From assembly GCA_024699855.1 (NCBI GenBank), contig JAMPIQ010000002.1:16802001-16866000 (forward strand): a DNA stretch of 64,000 nt, in the 5' to 3' direction. Under the pieces are notes generated by a model, which saw nothing but the letters and a program-made list of their open reading frames with translations, made no database searches and had not been told where the DNA came from. Source of the stretch: Aphelenchoides besseyi. Taxonomy: Eukaryota > Nematoda > Chromadorea > Rhabditida > Aphelenchoididae. Position 1 is the stretch's first letter, and the number at the start of each line of letters is the position of its first letter. Positions 23,135 through 35,606 of this stretch are shown one piece after another. Made by a program: the position numbers and the translations under genes.

Positions 23135-23874
23135 TTACGGACTTTTCATCAGACCATTGAGAAAATTGACGAGAACACGATTAAATAACTCGGCATTACC
23201 GAGATGTGCCAAATGTTTGCCTCTGGGAATCACGAAATGGCGAACATTTTCAAAGACCTTGAATGCCGAACTAGCATCAATACCTATGGACGAGTCCAAT
23301 TCGCCACGAATTATGAGCGTGGAAGGTAGACGAATGCTTGCATTCAGTTCGTGACTATCCGACAGTGCAACTCCAACGAATCCTATCAGACGCTGTTTTA
23401 CATCGGCAACATGATTAAGGAAGGGAATAAGATACTGTCCAGCCATACTAGCACCTATCAAAACGAACATTTCATCATTGGATTGTTGAATATTGTCGAG
23501 AAAATGCTGAACGAAAGTTCCACGTTCTTCTTGTGTTTCGAATCCTGCACCTTCACTTCGTCCGAATAACGGAAGATCCAACGCCACACTCCGATATCCA
23601 TAAGCCGCAAGAATCTAAACAAAATCAAACAAATCAAAGAACATTAACAAACCTGAAGAGTATTAATTTCTGACCACACAAACGAGTCGTTAATTTGATC
23701 ATGAAACAGAATCACCGTACAACAACGATCGGGTGTTGGCTTCGTATAAATGTAGAAGATTTTACGTCCATCGATCTCCGTTGTTGTGCTTTGAACCATC
23801 GTCGATGGCTGGTCGACGTTGTGAATGACGTCGTCGAGTTGTTGGGTTAGTTGCTCTTGAATGCCCATTTTCAT
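23135..23874 (-). CDS. ABHD14-like alpha/beta hydrolase
   Basis: Small alpha/beta hydrolase of the ABHD14 group (vertebrate ABHD14B has been reported to act as a lysine deacylase). Exons 23874-23653 and 23614-23135: 702 nt, 233 residues. Motifs: VILFHDQ oxyanion strand, GYRSVALDLPLFGRSEG, nucleophile elbow GASMAG, aspartate in RGELDSSIG, histidine in PRGKHLAHL. The elbow is GxSxxG in spacing, as in ABHD14 (SPSLSG). No signal peptide, so probably cytosolic. N-terminal 25-30 residues are polar and glutamine-rich. Substrate not predictable. Confidence 0.88.
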
Positions 23875-23899
23875 TCAGTACTTTGAATTTAACAGTGCA

Positions 23900-26800
23900 T
23901 TCTAAACGATCATTCATTCGAAATCAAGTGCAAGAAACTACCTTATGGAAGTTAAATGTGAGACCCGTAACAAAGTAGTGTAGTGAAGAATTCAATCTTT
24001 TGACTTTTACTAATTAGTTCTGAGTAATTACGATTAATTACGTTAACGTCGATCTTGCGAAATGCAATGACTAACACCTTAACCTTCGAGTTATCAGCGT
24101 CTCAAGTGAAATCGATCAAAATTAGTGCAATTAAAACCGAATGTTTCAACAACGTACAACCGAATTGATTTTCGTTTGTCCAAACGAATTCTTGTTTTCT
24201 GATAGTCATTGGTATTTCAATCGTATAGAAGAAATTTGAGACTTGTATTCTACTTCATGAAGACCCAATGGATTCTTGTGTTTCAGTAATAAGCTTGTAC
24301 TGAAGCTTAGCCTGTGACTTCAACATGAACAAAAATGTTAGAAGCCGTTTTTACATCCGAGACTTCTGTTCAACGCAAAATATACGAAAAATTGGATTCA
24401 AAAATCGTTTTAAACAAACTATCTGTTTGGATGTCGACTACTGAATGGCGTCCCTTTACAACAGTTGTTTGTGAATCGTTCCGGACCTTGTTCAATCGTC
24501 GAACTTTGCTTAATCCAGCTGTCGTCTTAAACGAGACTTCGAATTACGTGGAAAACGGAACAAACCCCAAGGCAGCAGTTGGCATGCAGGAAATGTTTTT
24601 TCTCTCGTCTTTCTAATTGACGAGATTCCAATTTGAGTGCCAAATTGCTGATTGGCAGGCCGAGAATTTGTTTTCGTTGCTTTGCATATTGTCGCTGCCA
24701 ATCTTCGATTCTACATGCTTATCGCAAGCACCCAATTGTTTTGAGTAGGTCGTTTGAATCACGGAAAAGATGATGGATTAATATGCTTCACGATCTGTCT
24801 CGTCGGCCAAATTGCCGTGCTCGAACGGTCGAAGACCAACTGTTATCCATGCAGTCAAAATGTTTGTTGAGACCCAAAAGTCTTTTTTCGAAGTTTTGTA
24901 TCCTCGACAGCCATCAAAGACTTCGATTCGATCTGTTGAACTTGTCTCAAGTTTTGATTTCGTTGCGGCCATTTATCAATCAATTTGTCGCGAGTTTCTT
25001 TCAATTTGAATGTGAAAGACGATTATCAAAAGTGGAGATAAGCACACAACTCATGTTAGTGCGAATGTCGAACAAAAGCGGACGTTAAAATAACTTTATT
25101 GGTCGGCAGCTCTTTCCGTTTTGGTCCCGTGTTCTTCCATCAATTTGCCTTTAATTTTTGATAACTAGGAACTTCAACTCGTTTTCTAAGACCACCCATA
25201 ATTTGCTACGGCAATTAGATGCACGATCGACTATACTCAGTTTTACATGGTAGATTTCATGGACACCGGTTTCATTTGTGTTTCTTTTGTTTTGTGAATT
25301 TCAACTGTTTTCTAAGCCTCACGTAAGTCGACAAAGATATTCGACTCGTAAGAAATTTTGATGTTTGCAAAGTTTAATCTCACGACACAAAAACATGACT
25401 AACTTCCTGGACCCTTCAAAACTTCGTTCCATGCGAACGGTAGGATGTAGAGTGCGTTTTCTGGAGCAAAAGCTCAAGTAATACATTACTCCCGAATGTG
25501 AGTGCAAAATTCGATTTTTGGAGCTTCATTCGTTGGTGTTTACTCGGACTTAAGGTCTTCGGTGCGCCGACGACCGTCGTTCTGCATCGTCAGTTTTTTG
25601 CCAAAAAACGAAAAAGTCTTGATGTTTGCCATCAGGAATCGTGCCGTTAAAGTTCAATTCCTTTACTCTTCTTTTCTGCTCCAAAGTCCCTCATTTGAAT
25701 GCTAAATGAGCACGGACGTGCTTCAGATGGTTTTGGATGAGCAGTCAACGGCATTTCAGCCTCCTCTCCCGCTGATTTCCAACATTTGGTTTTCGTTCTC
25801 GGACAATCAGAAACCGCAAATTTCTTTCATTGGCCTTCAACTTTTACGAGGTCCATTTGACTGAAATGCGGGAACTCGATTTCACCGGTTAGTCGCTTCG
25901 CAAGCTCCAATTGTTATTCAAACATACGATGCGGAGTGTCATGTTGTAGACGTTGAATTGCTTAGGTCACAAAACTTGTAATGCCACTCAGAGTTAACGT
26001 TGAACATAAAGACAATCGGACCAAACGTTTCGTCTTTCAATTATTTGGATTGGCGTGTGGAGACCAAAAACCGTTTGATGATTTTAGTCAAAGTTCTTAA
26101 TCGTCGATTTGTAAGCAATCAGTTCGTTCTCGTGAGCACATAATCGGGGTCATGAGCGTATTAGGCATTCCGACGATCTTTTCCCCCGTTCATTGCGCAG
26201 TTTGAGTGTTGATGACAAGACGAAAACTGAGCAAACTCCTTCCCGAAGCTTTTAAAACAGAACGTTCGATCATTGCTCGACGAACTTTCGTAATCTCTCG
26301 TCAATGAACTTAAGTGGTGCTTATCAATTTCGTTCGTGCCATTTTCCGTTAAGGAACTAAAACAAGAATTGGAAATCGGTCTGAAAATTCTTGGGTGCGA
26401 ACTCATCACGTACGAAGAGAACTCCAATTTTTCCGTTTTTGGTTTGTTTAATCGCGATCTATTCGCTTCCCGTCAATGAAGATATCTGGTGGGTTTCGAG
26501 AGAAGATAAACAAACGATTAGGACCAAAAAAACGAAATGTTTTCGATTCATCGTGTATAATAAGATCAGACAATAAACGCGCCGACTGTTCATCAATTGG
26601 ATTATTCTTCAGAAAAATCATCGGGATTGATAGTGTTGTTCGGCCGATTAGACACAAACAAGCGGAAGGAAGGAACGAACTACTGAACGCATTGAGACTT
26701 CTGTTCGCTTCCGTCGGAAGGGGGCTTTCGGTTTGAAGACCGCAAAAATGGAAACGCAGTCCCACAAAAGTTGCGATCTTTCCGGTTTGAGCCAAACATC

Positions 26801-29800
26801 TCGCTGCGGATATATGCATTTTGTGTGCGTTCAGCCCGCCAATTTCGAAGCCAAAAACTTCGCCGGGAACATCGAAATCTTATTGTCAGTCGTCCTTTTC
26901 TGCTTTATCGTTCTTTTTCGCTCCGCCCTCGTTTTGATCTCATTATAGCTCTCGAGTGCGAAACAACGTCACGGGCCCCCAAAAGGAACGTCGGCAAAAT
27001 CGATTGAATTCGATGTTCTTGAGTTGTCTGTTTGATGCTCTTTCTTTAATTCAATTCCGCGACTAATTACCTTCGTATTCACCTGCGTTCTCGGTGTCGT
27101 CCAAACGAACATTCCAATTCCCTGCGGCTTTCATTTTGCAATTAGCACGTTCAGTTCGTAGCCGAAAGGTCATTCGAGGGAATTGAGTTCAAAGTTGTCG
27201 CGACATTCCAAAACATCTCCCGTCGTCGTATACGACTAAAAGTGGGCGTTTCAATTAATTTTTATGCTAATTAGTCAAATGTAGTTATAAGGCCTCTCCA
27301 AAACAACTGGACGTCTGCAAAGAATAAACGCCATCAAAAACGCAAAATAGAAACGCGTGTCCTCCACGTGAGTATGAGCAAAAGCGTCCCGAAGAACAAA
27401 AAGCCAACGGCCACCGACGTACCTGCGTCCGAGAAGACGGCGCGCATCGATAGCCGGTAGACGGCCAAACGAGCTGACGCCGTTTATACGAAACTTTCCT
27501 ATCGTAATGAGAACTAATACGTTCAAGTTATGATATCGTGTAGATTGCTTCTTCTTTCGTCTGTCCGGCACGCTTCATTTCGCCGTCGCTGCTCCTCACG
27601 TTTTTTCTTGAATGAACTGGCCTCGGGCAAGAATAACAAAGCAAGAGTATGAGGTTGTGGCCATTTTATGGCGACGAGAACGAAAAAAGCCAACGACGCG
27701 AACAAACTCGACACGGGGCGGGGAATTCGGATCGGGCCGAAAAAACGAAAAGAAAAACCAGTAAACCTGGGAAATTTTCCGTTGACTTTGTGAACTGATC
27801 ACAAGTCTCTTTCCGGCGCATCATTTCGGCGACCACTTCCAAGCTCGACGTTCGATACGCTTGTTAACACGAAGACGTTTTCTTTCAACGACTTTGAAAA
27901 AATTTGTGTGTTTGCGTGGCTATTTCGCTAATCGTAATCTCCAAACACTTTGACATCCAGCTTCCTTTGAGTGCATCTTTGCAATTGTGTTTTAGTCGAC
28001 GACCTGATCTCTCATGTTTCCAGTCGCTTCAACGAGTTGTGTCGATTACTCGAATGGCCTTTCTTTTGCCTCAAATGAACTCGATCGTTTCAACGACAAT
28101 ATGCGGAAACGTTTATTCGATTGCGATTACTTTCGTGTGTAACTCGCTTTGTCCTGTTGTTATGGAGATAACTGGTGATGTTGATATCGTTTTGCTAGCA
28201 AATTAATCCGCTATGCCAACCCTTTGAGCTGTTTTTTAGGCCGAAAACGCTGTTGCAGCTTTTTCACGATCGTTAAAAATCCACATTTCGAAGGCGACTG
28301 CTCGTATGCTTTTAACGGAAGCATCGCTTTTGTCCTCAAACAACGTAGATGCTTTCATTTTCTTCACGTGTTCGTCTTTTGGGATTGCGCGACAATTCTT
28401 TTTTTGTCCAGTCACGAGCTGTCGCAATAGGCTAATTAGTAGGACATAAACAGCAAGCCAATTAAACACAATTCGCATCATTTCCTTTGAACCGTCTTTT
28501 TGCGTAACGTTTATTTTAAACCGTGAAGCGTATCAGATTTCAGATGCGTGCAAAATAATAAGTTTTTTCGTCTACACTGCGCATTCAAAGTGCACGGTCA
28601 GTTTTTGAGCTTCGCGTTTAAGCACAAATGTAGGACTTGCGATAGAGGATCAATAATCAAATTTGACAAAACTTCATTCCTATCGCTTGTATTCACTATT
28701 GGATCTAAAGAATTTTCAATGAACCCGCTAAAATATACATTACTTTCGAATTGTGTTTCGTACTCAAATTCGCGGTGTTTGAGAAACAAAAGTAAACTGA
28801 ACCTTCGGGATCGTAATCTGAGCTTTTGTTGCACCTGAACGAAAGATAAAAGCGGATATATTTTGCGCCAAAAAACCCGTCAAAAGGCTTATGATAACAA
28901 ACCCAAAATGGTCGATGAGCACAAAGGTCATCAGGAAGACTAGTTGGTCGATTATTTGCGTATTCTGAACCGAGAATTTGCTTCTTAAAGCTGTGCACTT
29001 GACGGATTCGTAAGTAAAATCCTGAAATCGGAGCGGAAATTTACGTATTTACACACGCATTTTGAAGCAGTTAAAAGCAACACAACGGTTAGGATAAATT
29101 TCACATTTTGGATTCGTTCTAAAACTCAGCTGCTTTGTATGTTTTGCGTACGTTCACTCACTGGACTCGACTTTTCCCAAGATAACCGTTTGTCTACGAA
29201 ACACATGAGTTTACGTCTCAGCGGTCGTTTCATGTTTATGGTTTGTGTGTTCGATTAATCCAAAGGATTCTTTGTTTTCGATTGAAACTAATCTTAATCT
29301 CATAATCGATTCTTCTACTTCGCACTCATTTGGATGCTCGAATGTTTGTATGAACAGTTTGGAAGCTTTAAAAACAAAAGACGTGTACCTATGCAACGGA
29401 AGGTATGTAACTTGAGATCTCACGAATTCCATGTTTTGTATTTGTTTCGTCGAATGACTTGAAACCCTTAAGTTAGCACAACAACTGGCGGTTATGATTA
29501 TTTGATGGGATTGAAATTTCCGTGTCGAGTGACGCTGTTTGCGTTGATAAGAGAAGCATAATGCCGAATGAAAACGCGTATCGGCACCCGCTTCTACTCC
29601 AATATCCTAGTGAATAGGCAACAATTTAAATCGCTTTTACCGGATGTTTTATCGGATTTCCGGGCCTTTCAGTTGACAAAAAACTCTTAAGCACTCTCTT
29701 AACAATAACTTCGTTTTGATACGAGAGCCACAACGACAAACTTTTATTCGGTTTCTATCTTTTCCTCTTCATCTGTTAAACGAGAACTCGAGGTTGCGAA

Positions 29801-31611
29801 CCTTTCGTCAACTACACTTCGATGATCGTTTCCAGTTTTTTTAACTGAAAGTGGAAAACAACGAACCCGAGTTGCTAACTGGGAAACAAAGTTTGAACTC
29901 AAATTCACACACTTCTTTGACCACCGTGAAAAATTTCATCGGTATTCGAAGAATCTTTCTTCCGCAGCAAAAGTCAAAAAGTTGTTCATATGACGTAAGC
30001 AGTGTTCTGTAAAGTTGAGACTAAATTTAAGAGCCTTCACAACGTCAACTTTTTTGGTCTTTTTGCCTTCGAACTTCGTGCACCACCCATCTGCTTTCGT
30101 ATGCTTTCGCTCTTCTGTACGTGTCGGAATTACCGTTGCCCTCCACGAAGTCTTCACGTATTTTCGGCAGAAACTTTTGTCAGCTTTTCCTTCTTTCTAC
30201 TGCCTCATTTTACTGCACCGCTTCGTCGTTAGGCCGTTTTTGTTGGTCAGTTGGCGAACAAGCAGTTCGCATGAAGAGTTTGAGGTTTCTAAGGCAGGAG
30301 CGTCTTTTTTTGTCATTTCAATTTGTCAACATTGCAATTCTTGGACACAAAAATTCTCCTCAAGGAACTCAACCTTTACGCTCCATTCTCTCACATCCCC
30401 AAGTCTAGAGTTTTGTTGGCGGCAAAGTACTTGATTCAATTTGCCAGTTTTATCCCTTCAAGTACTTTACTTTCGATACAACACTACAACACAAAACACA
30501 AACGAGATAACTCCTCGTGAAGAAGTGTGTTGCCTAGTCGCCTATGTTCATAAAACCCCTATTGAATGTGGTCTTCTGTACACTTCACGAAAATGCAATT
30601 GCAATGATGGCGAATGTCCTTTCAACATCCCAGTTATCTACAAAAACCATTTTCTTCCGCTTTCTATTACTAACCACCTTTGCATTTGACACGTTCGTTC
30701 AACACGCAATTTCGTTCCATTTGCTCAATTTGAGTAGTATCCTTGGGGGATTTAGGACACTGAAATGGATACTTTTCGAGAGAGCTAATGCCGGTTCAAT
30801 TCATTTTTGTTGGATTATCAGTTCACTTTCGAGTGGAACAGGAAACAGCTTCTTCGAATTTGTTTGTTCAAGTTGCCAGTTTCTTTCAATTTACTCGAAA
30901 AGCTCGTTATCAACCACCTACTGTCAATGACACTCGCTTCTCTGCTAATCACAGGAACTTTTTCGATCAATTTTGTTGTCGAACTATTCGTTCACACTAA
31001 CTCATTCGAACTCGTTTCGACTTGTGCATTAGTCAGTAGTATGTGGAAACCTCGAGTTTTTGTGTTTCAATCATCAACCCTCCGATTGCAAGACTTAATC
31101 GCTAACCGTAAGTTTTTATTTGCATCGCGAATTATGAACGCATCACATGCAAAGCGGCAACATAGACGAAGAAAACTCGGCTTTCGATCGGGCCCCGTAA
31201 ACCGCTGCTCTTTTCCCCCAGCGTTCAGAGTCCGAAGTTGATCGTAATGAGCAAAAACTGATTGCCAAACTTTGAACCTTCCGCGTAAAAAACTTCTTTT
31301 TGAGTTCGTAATCTTGAATCATTCAACTTTCTAAATGATCTTATACTTCAAAATCAGAACTTTTGTGTTTTCAATTGAATCGTGTACACTCCACTCGCAA
31401 TATATATTCGACACACAACTTCGTGTGGATTTGCTTTGCATTAAACACTAACAGTTTGTTTAGATATTGTTGGTGGACTCTTTGTCGTTTGTCTCCACAA
31501 GATAATCTCATGCTCATAATCACATTCTAAAGAACTTTGAAGCTAGCAAACTGATTGCGTTCAACGAATTGATCATTTGGTTTTTTGAATCGGTTTTGTA
31601 CGAATGCGGCG
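23900..31611. other. 7.7-kb stretch without recognisable genes
   Basis: Open frames here are short, overlap on both strands, and show no family motif or consistent splice pairs. It lies upstream of the K-Cl cotransporter and may hold its regulatory region or distant 5' UTR exons, or non-coding transcripts. I found no tRNA, no tandem array and no long inverted repeat. Confidence 0.5.
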
Positions 31612-34600
31612 ATGAGCCGCTTTGAGGTTTCGTCGGTGCCCGCGTTCGAAGCTAACGATTCGCCTCAACGAGAAACGACACCAAACGCCATTCCAGCTAC
31701 GACGACCACAACCATCGATGCAGCCAACCCGAACAGCATATCATTGAATGCTTATCACGGACGGGGTTAATAGTCTCGACTTTTCATTGACGACATCTTT
31801 TTTGCAGAAGTCAACAATGGCGCCGAACGAATACCGTTGTGTGAGAAGAGTGATGTTAGTTTGGCCTTATACGAAGTAATTGATGTTTTAAACGGTCGTA
31901 AAGCTCTCGCATTGTTCTAGGATGAGTACAATACTCACGGCCAGAAGATCGGCCAAATGCTTCGTTCAATATCTCTGTACAACGCGTTACCGCCGAAAGG
32001 TGAAGACACGGAGACGGCGAGTCAGGCACGAGCTCCAAAACAAGTGAGCTAACTGATCGAACGTATTTCACGATATTTTTTAGCCAGCAAAAATGGGCAC
32101 CTTAATGGGAGTTTATTTTCCGTGCATGCAGAACATTTTCGGTGTTCTTTTCTTCATTCGATTAGCGTGGATAGTTGGCGTTGCTGGAATTGTTGAATCG
32201 TTAGGAGTTGTATTTTTATGTTGTTCTGTGGTGAGTCAACAATATCTTTGGACAATTTTACTTTTTTCTTAGACCTTTCTTACCTCAATATCTGTGTCAG
32301 CCATTGCAACCAATGGTGTCATCTCAGCCGGTTAGTTTCGAAAAAAACGTTATGATTATAATCTTGTTGATCTTTCTTTTCAGGCGGACCATATTTTATG
32401 ATCTCCAGGTAATTGCATAGTAAAATTGAACTCAATCATTGAATCTTTCTAGAAATTTGGGTCCCGAATTGGGAGGTGCCATTGGAGTTTTGTTTTATAT
32501 TGGCAATACAGTAGCAGCGGCAATGTACATAACTGGTGGAGTGGAGATATTTCTGGTAGGTTTGTGAGAATTCCTGGGATCTTACGAATCAAACAATTAA
32601 AACATTCAATCACAAACATTTTAGGTTTACCTTTTTCCACAAGCAAAACTGTTCGATAGTATGAACCATAACTTCCGTGTCTACGGCTCAATTTTGCTAT
32701 TATGCATTGGACTGGTGGTCTTATCCGGTGTGAAAGTGAGTCGCTCATCATTCCATTCGTAAAACTTTCACTTTAAGGTGGTCAACAAGTTTGCAATGCC
32801 GGCGCTAGTTGTTGTCCTACTTTGTATCTTCTTTACGTTCGTTGGAATGTTCATCAAATTTGCCGGAACGGATAGTCTCCAATACTGTATGGTTGGTGAT
32901 CGTCCTGTAAATTTGGTTGGCTTCTATGATCGTCATAACTACGTTCCGGAATGCACAGCTGCCGGATTAACTCCAGTCTTTTGCACCAATGGAACCACAC
33001 CAACATGTGATCCTTATTTCTCACAAGTTTTGGACTCTCAGAACGACTCCATTCATATGCAGCGTGCAATTACTGGATTCATGAGTGACGCGTGGAAAGA
33101 TAATCTTTGGAACAAGTATCGTTCGGCAGGCGACGTTTTGACGCGTGGAAACGCGGATGTTGAACCCGAAGCAAAATCCGGGTCATTTTGGGTCTTCGAA
33201 GACACGACAACCTCCTTTGTAGTGCTGATTGGAGTTTATTTTCCAAGTGTTACCGGAATTATGGCGGGTTCCAATCGTTCCGGAAATCTACGCGATGTCT
33301 CCAAAGCCATTCCGTACGGTACAATCGCGGCTCAATTGACAACTTCATTAGTTTGTAAGTGGTTTCTATTACGAACAATAAATAATGACATCTTTTTCAG
33401 ATGCTTTTGGAACATTGTTCTTCGGTATGACCGTATCCGAGATGTTCATTCGTGACAAATACGGTCAGTCGGCATCTGGTAAAATGGTTGTTGCAGAAAT
33501 AGCGTTTCCACATCCTACGGCTATTTTGGTATTAAAAGCTAATCGAAAAGTTGTAAGATCTTGTTTCAGATTGGCTGTTTGATGTCTACCATCGGAGCTG
33601 GAATGCAATCACTAACCGGAGCTCCACGAATTTTACAAGCAATTGCTTTCGACGAAGTTATTCCATTTCTTCGTTATGTGAAAGGTACCGATCGTCGTGG
33701 AGAGCCGGTAGTTGCCATTCTTCTTACACTACTGCTCTGCGAACTTTTTATTCTCATTGCTGTTATCGAAAGTTTAACAGCCTTAATTACTCAGTAAGTT
33801 TTGTTATTGTTTGTTACGCTAGTTTCTATATTACAGATTCTTCGTGATGTGTTATCTTGGAATCAACATTTCTTGCGCATTGCAAAGCCTTTTGAAAGCA
33901 CCCGGATGGCGACCATCGTTCAGATACTTCCATTGGTCATTGTCGTTGGTTGGAGCATTTTTATGCGTATTTGTGATGTTTCTATCAGCCTGGCATCTTG
34001 CTATTGTGGCTCTTACGATTGGTGCTGCTGTCTACAAATACATCGAATTTGCCGGAGCCGAAAAAGAATGGGGTGATGGATTGAAAGGTCTAAAACTTTC
34101 GGCTGCTCGTTACGCACTTCTCAACGTTGATACTCGTCACGAACAACATACTCGCAATTGGCGACCTCAGCTACTTGTTCTCTATCCAAATTCTGCTCAG
34201 TTCTATACGCCCGATCAATCGATATTGGTAGAGAAACAAGAGAAACTACTCGGATTCGTTAGTCAGCTAAAAGCCGGTAAAGGTCTAACGATGGTAGCGG
34301 AATGCTTGGAAGGTCAATACATAAAACAGGCAGTTCAAGTGCAAACAGAACGAGATCGTTTGAACGAACAACTTCGACGTCATCGAATCAGAGGTTTTTG
34401 CGATGTGCTTGTGGCTGATCGTTACACAAATGGTGTCTCGTGTTTGATTCAAACCTCCGGATTGGGTGGTCTTCGACATAACAGTACGCTGTTAGTATGG
34501 CCGGATACTTGGCAAAGCTCGGCATCATCGTGGGAAGAAGCACGACGTTTCGTTCACATTCTTCGGTCAATTGCTGCCGCGAAATGTGCGATACTTATTC

Positions 34601-35606
34601 CCAAGAACATTCGTTCATTTCCGGCTTCCAACGAACGTGTTCGTGGAACAGTCGACGTTTGGTGGATTGTTCATGACGGTGGTTTGTTGATGTTGCTTCC
34701 ATTTCTGCTACGAAAACATAAAACATGGAAGAATACACGACTACGTCTTTTTACTATTGCTCATATCGATGAGAATTCTACTCAAATGAAAGAAGATCTG
34801 GAAAAGTTCCTCTATCATTTACGTATTGAAGGACAAGTATTCGTCATTGATATGGTACGTTGAAAAGGCATTGGCGCTATATTCTTGTAATTCCAGCCCG
34901 ATTCGGATATCTCTGAGTACACGTACGAACGAACAATGAAAATGGAAGAACGTGTGAAGTTCTTACGTGAAATGCGATCAAAAGAGCGCAACTCGAAAGA
35001 ACCGGCAACAATGGACGAAGTGGTATTGGAACGACGATATTCACAAATTCATCGAAAACAATCGTCTGTCTCTCAATCTTCACCAACACATGCACCACTC
35101 GCACAGTTATCCACAAGTATAACCAGTGAAGTTCTACCCGTACAAGCGAATAACATTAGTCCATCGGCTGGTGGTATTAGCAAAGTTCGATTTAGCGAAA
35201 ATTCCGTTGAGGTTTGTCTATCAACTAACCCACTCCTTAATAAAGAATACATTTGAAGATTCGACAACAATCTACAGTGGAAGAGGATGCTGACTCAGTT
35301 GGCCATACGGCTCAAACTGCGTCTGCAAATCTAAAGCCCGGAAGTTACAATGTTCGCAAAATGCACACAGCAGTTAAATTGAATGAGCTCATGAAAGAAC
35401 GAAGCAACGAGGCTCAATTAATCGTTTTAAATTTGCCAGGACCACCGGAAAGCGATTTTGAATCATATTGTACGTCACTAGTTTGTTTTCAATTAATCGT
35501 CCAACTATTTTCAGATATGGAATTCATCGAAGCATTAACCGAAGGTTTGGATCGGGTGTTATTGGTGCGAGGCACTGGAACAGAAGTAGTTACCATTTAC
35601 TCTTGA
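31612..35606 (+). CDS. kcc: K-Cl cotransporter (SLC12A4-7 type)
   Basis: Electroneutral K+-Cl- symporter, controlling cell volume and neuronal chloride. Fifteen exons: 31612-31765, 31808-31875, 31921-32043, 32084-32230, 32273-32330, 32384-32408, 32453-32555, 32625-32735, 32778-33354, 33401-33528, 33570-33793, 33837-34854, 34897-35211, 35259-35469, 35515-35606; 3354 nt, 1117 residues. Hallmarks: [20 protein letters not shown]; long outer loop with cysteines and N-glycosylation sites ([15 protein letters not shown]); [28 protein letters not shown]; and the KCC C-terminus ending [12 protein letters not shown]. Both WNK/SPAK-regulated threonine regions are kept: [18 protein letters not shown] and [11 protein letters not shown]. 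The ATG at 31612 ([10 protein letters not shown]) gives a short Ser/Thr-rich N-terminus. Which nematode KCC paralogue it is cannot be told. Confidence 0.96.

Noticed and set aside
30015..31241. Series of overlapping plus-strand ORFs up to 144 codons
   Set aside because: Three frames open at similar lengths with Phe/Ser-rich products, as expected of T/C-rich non-coding DNA.
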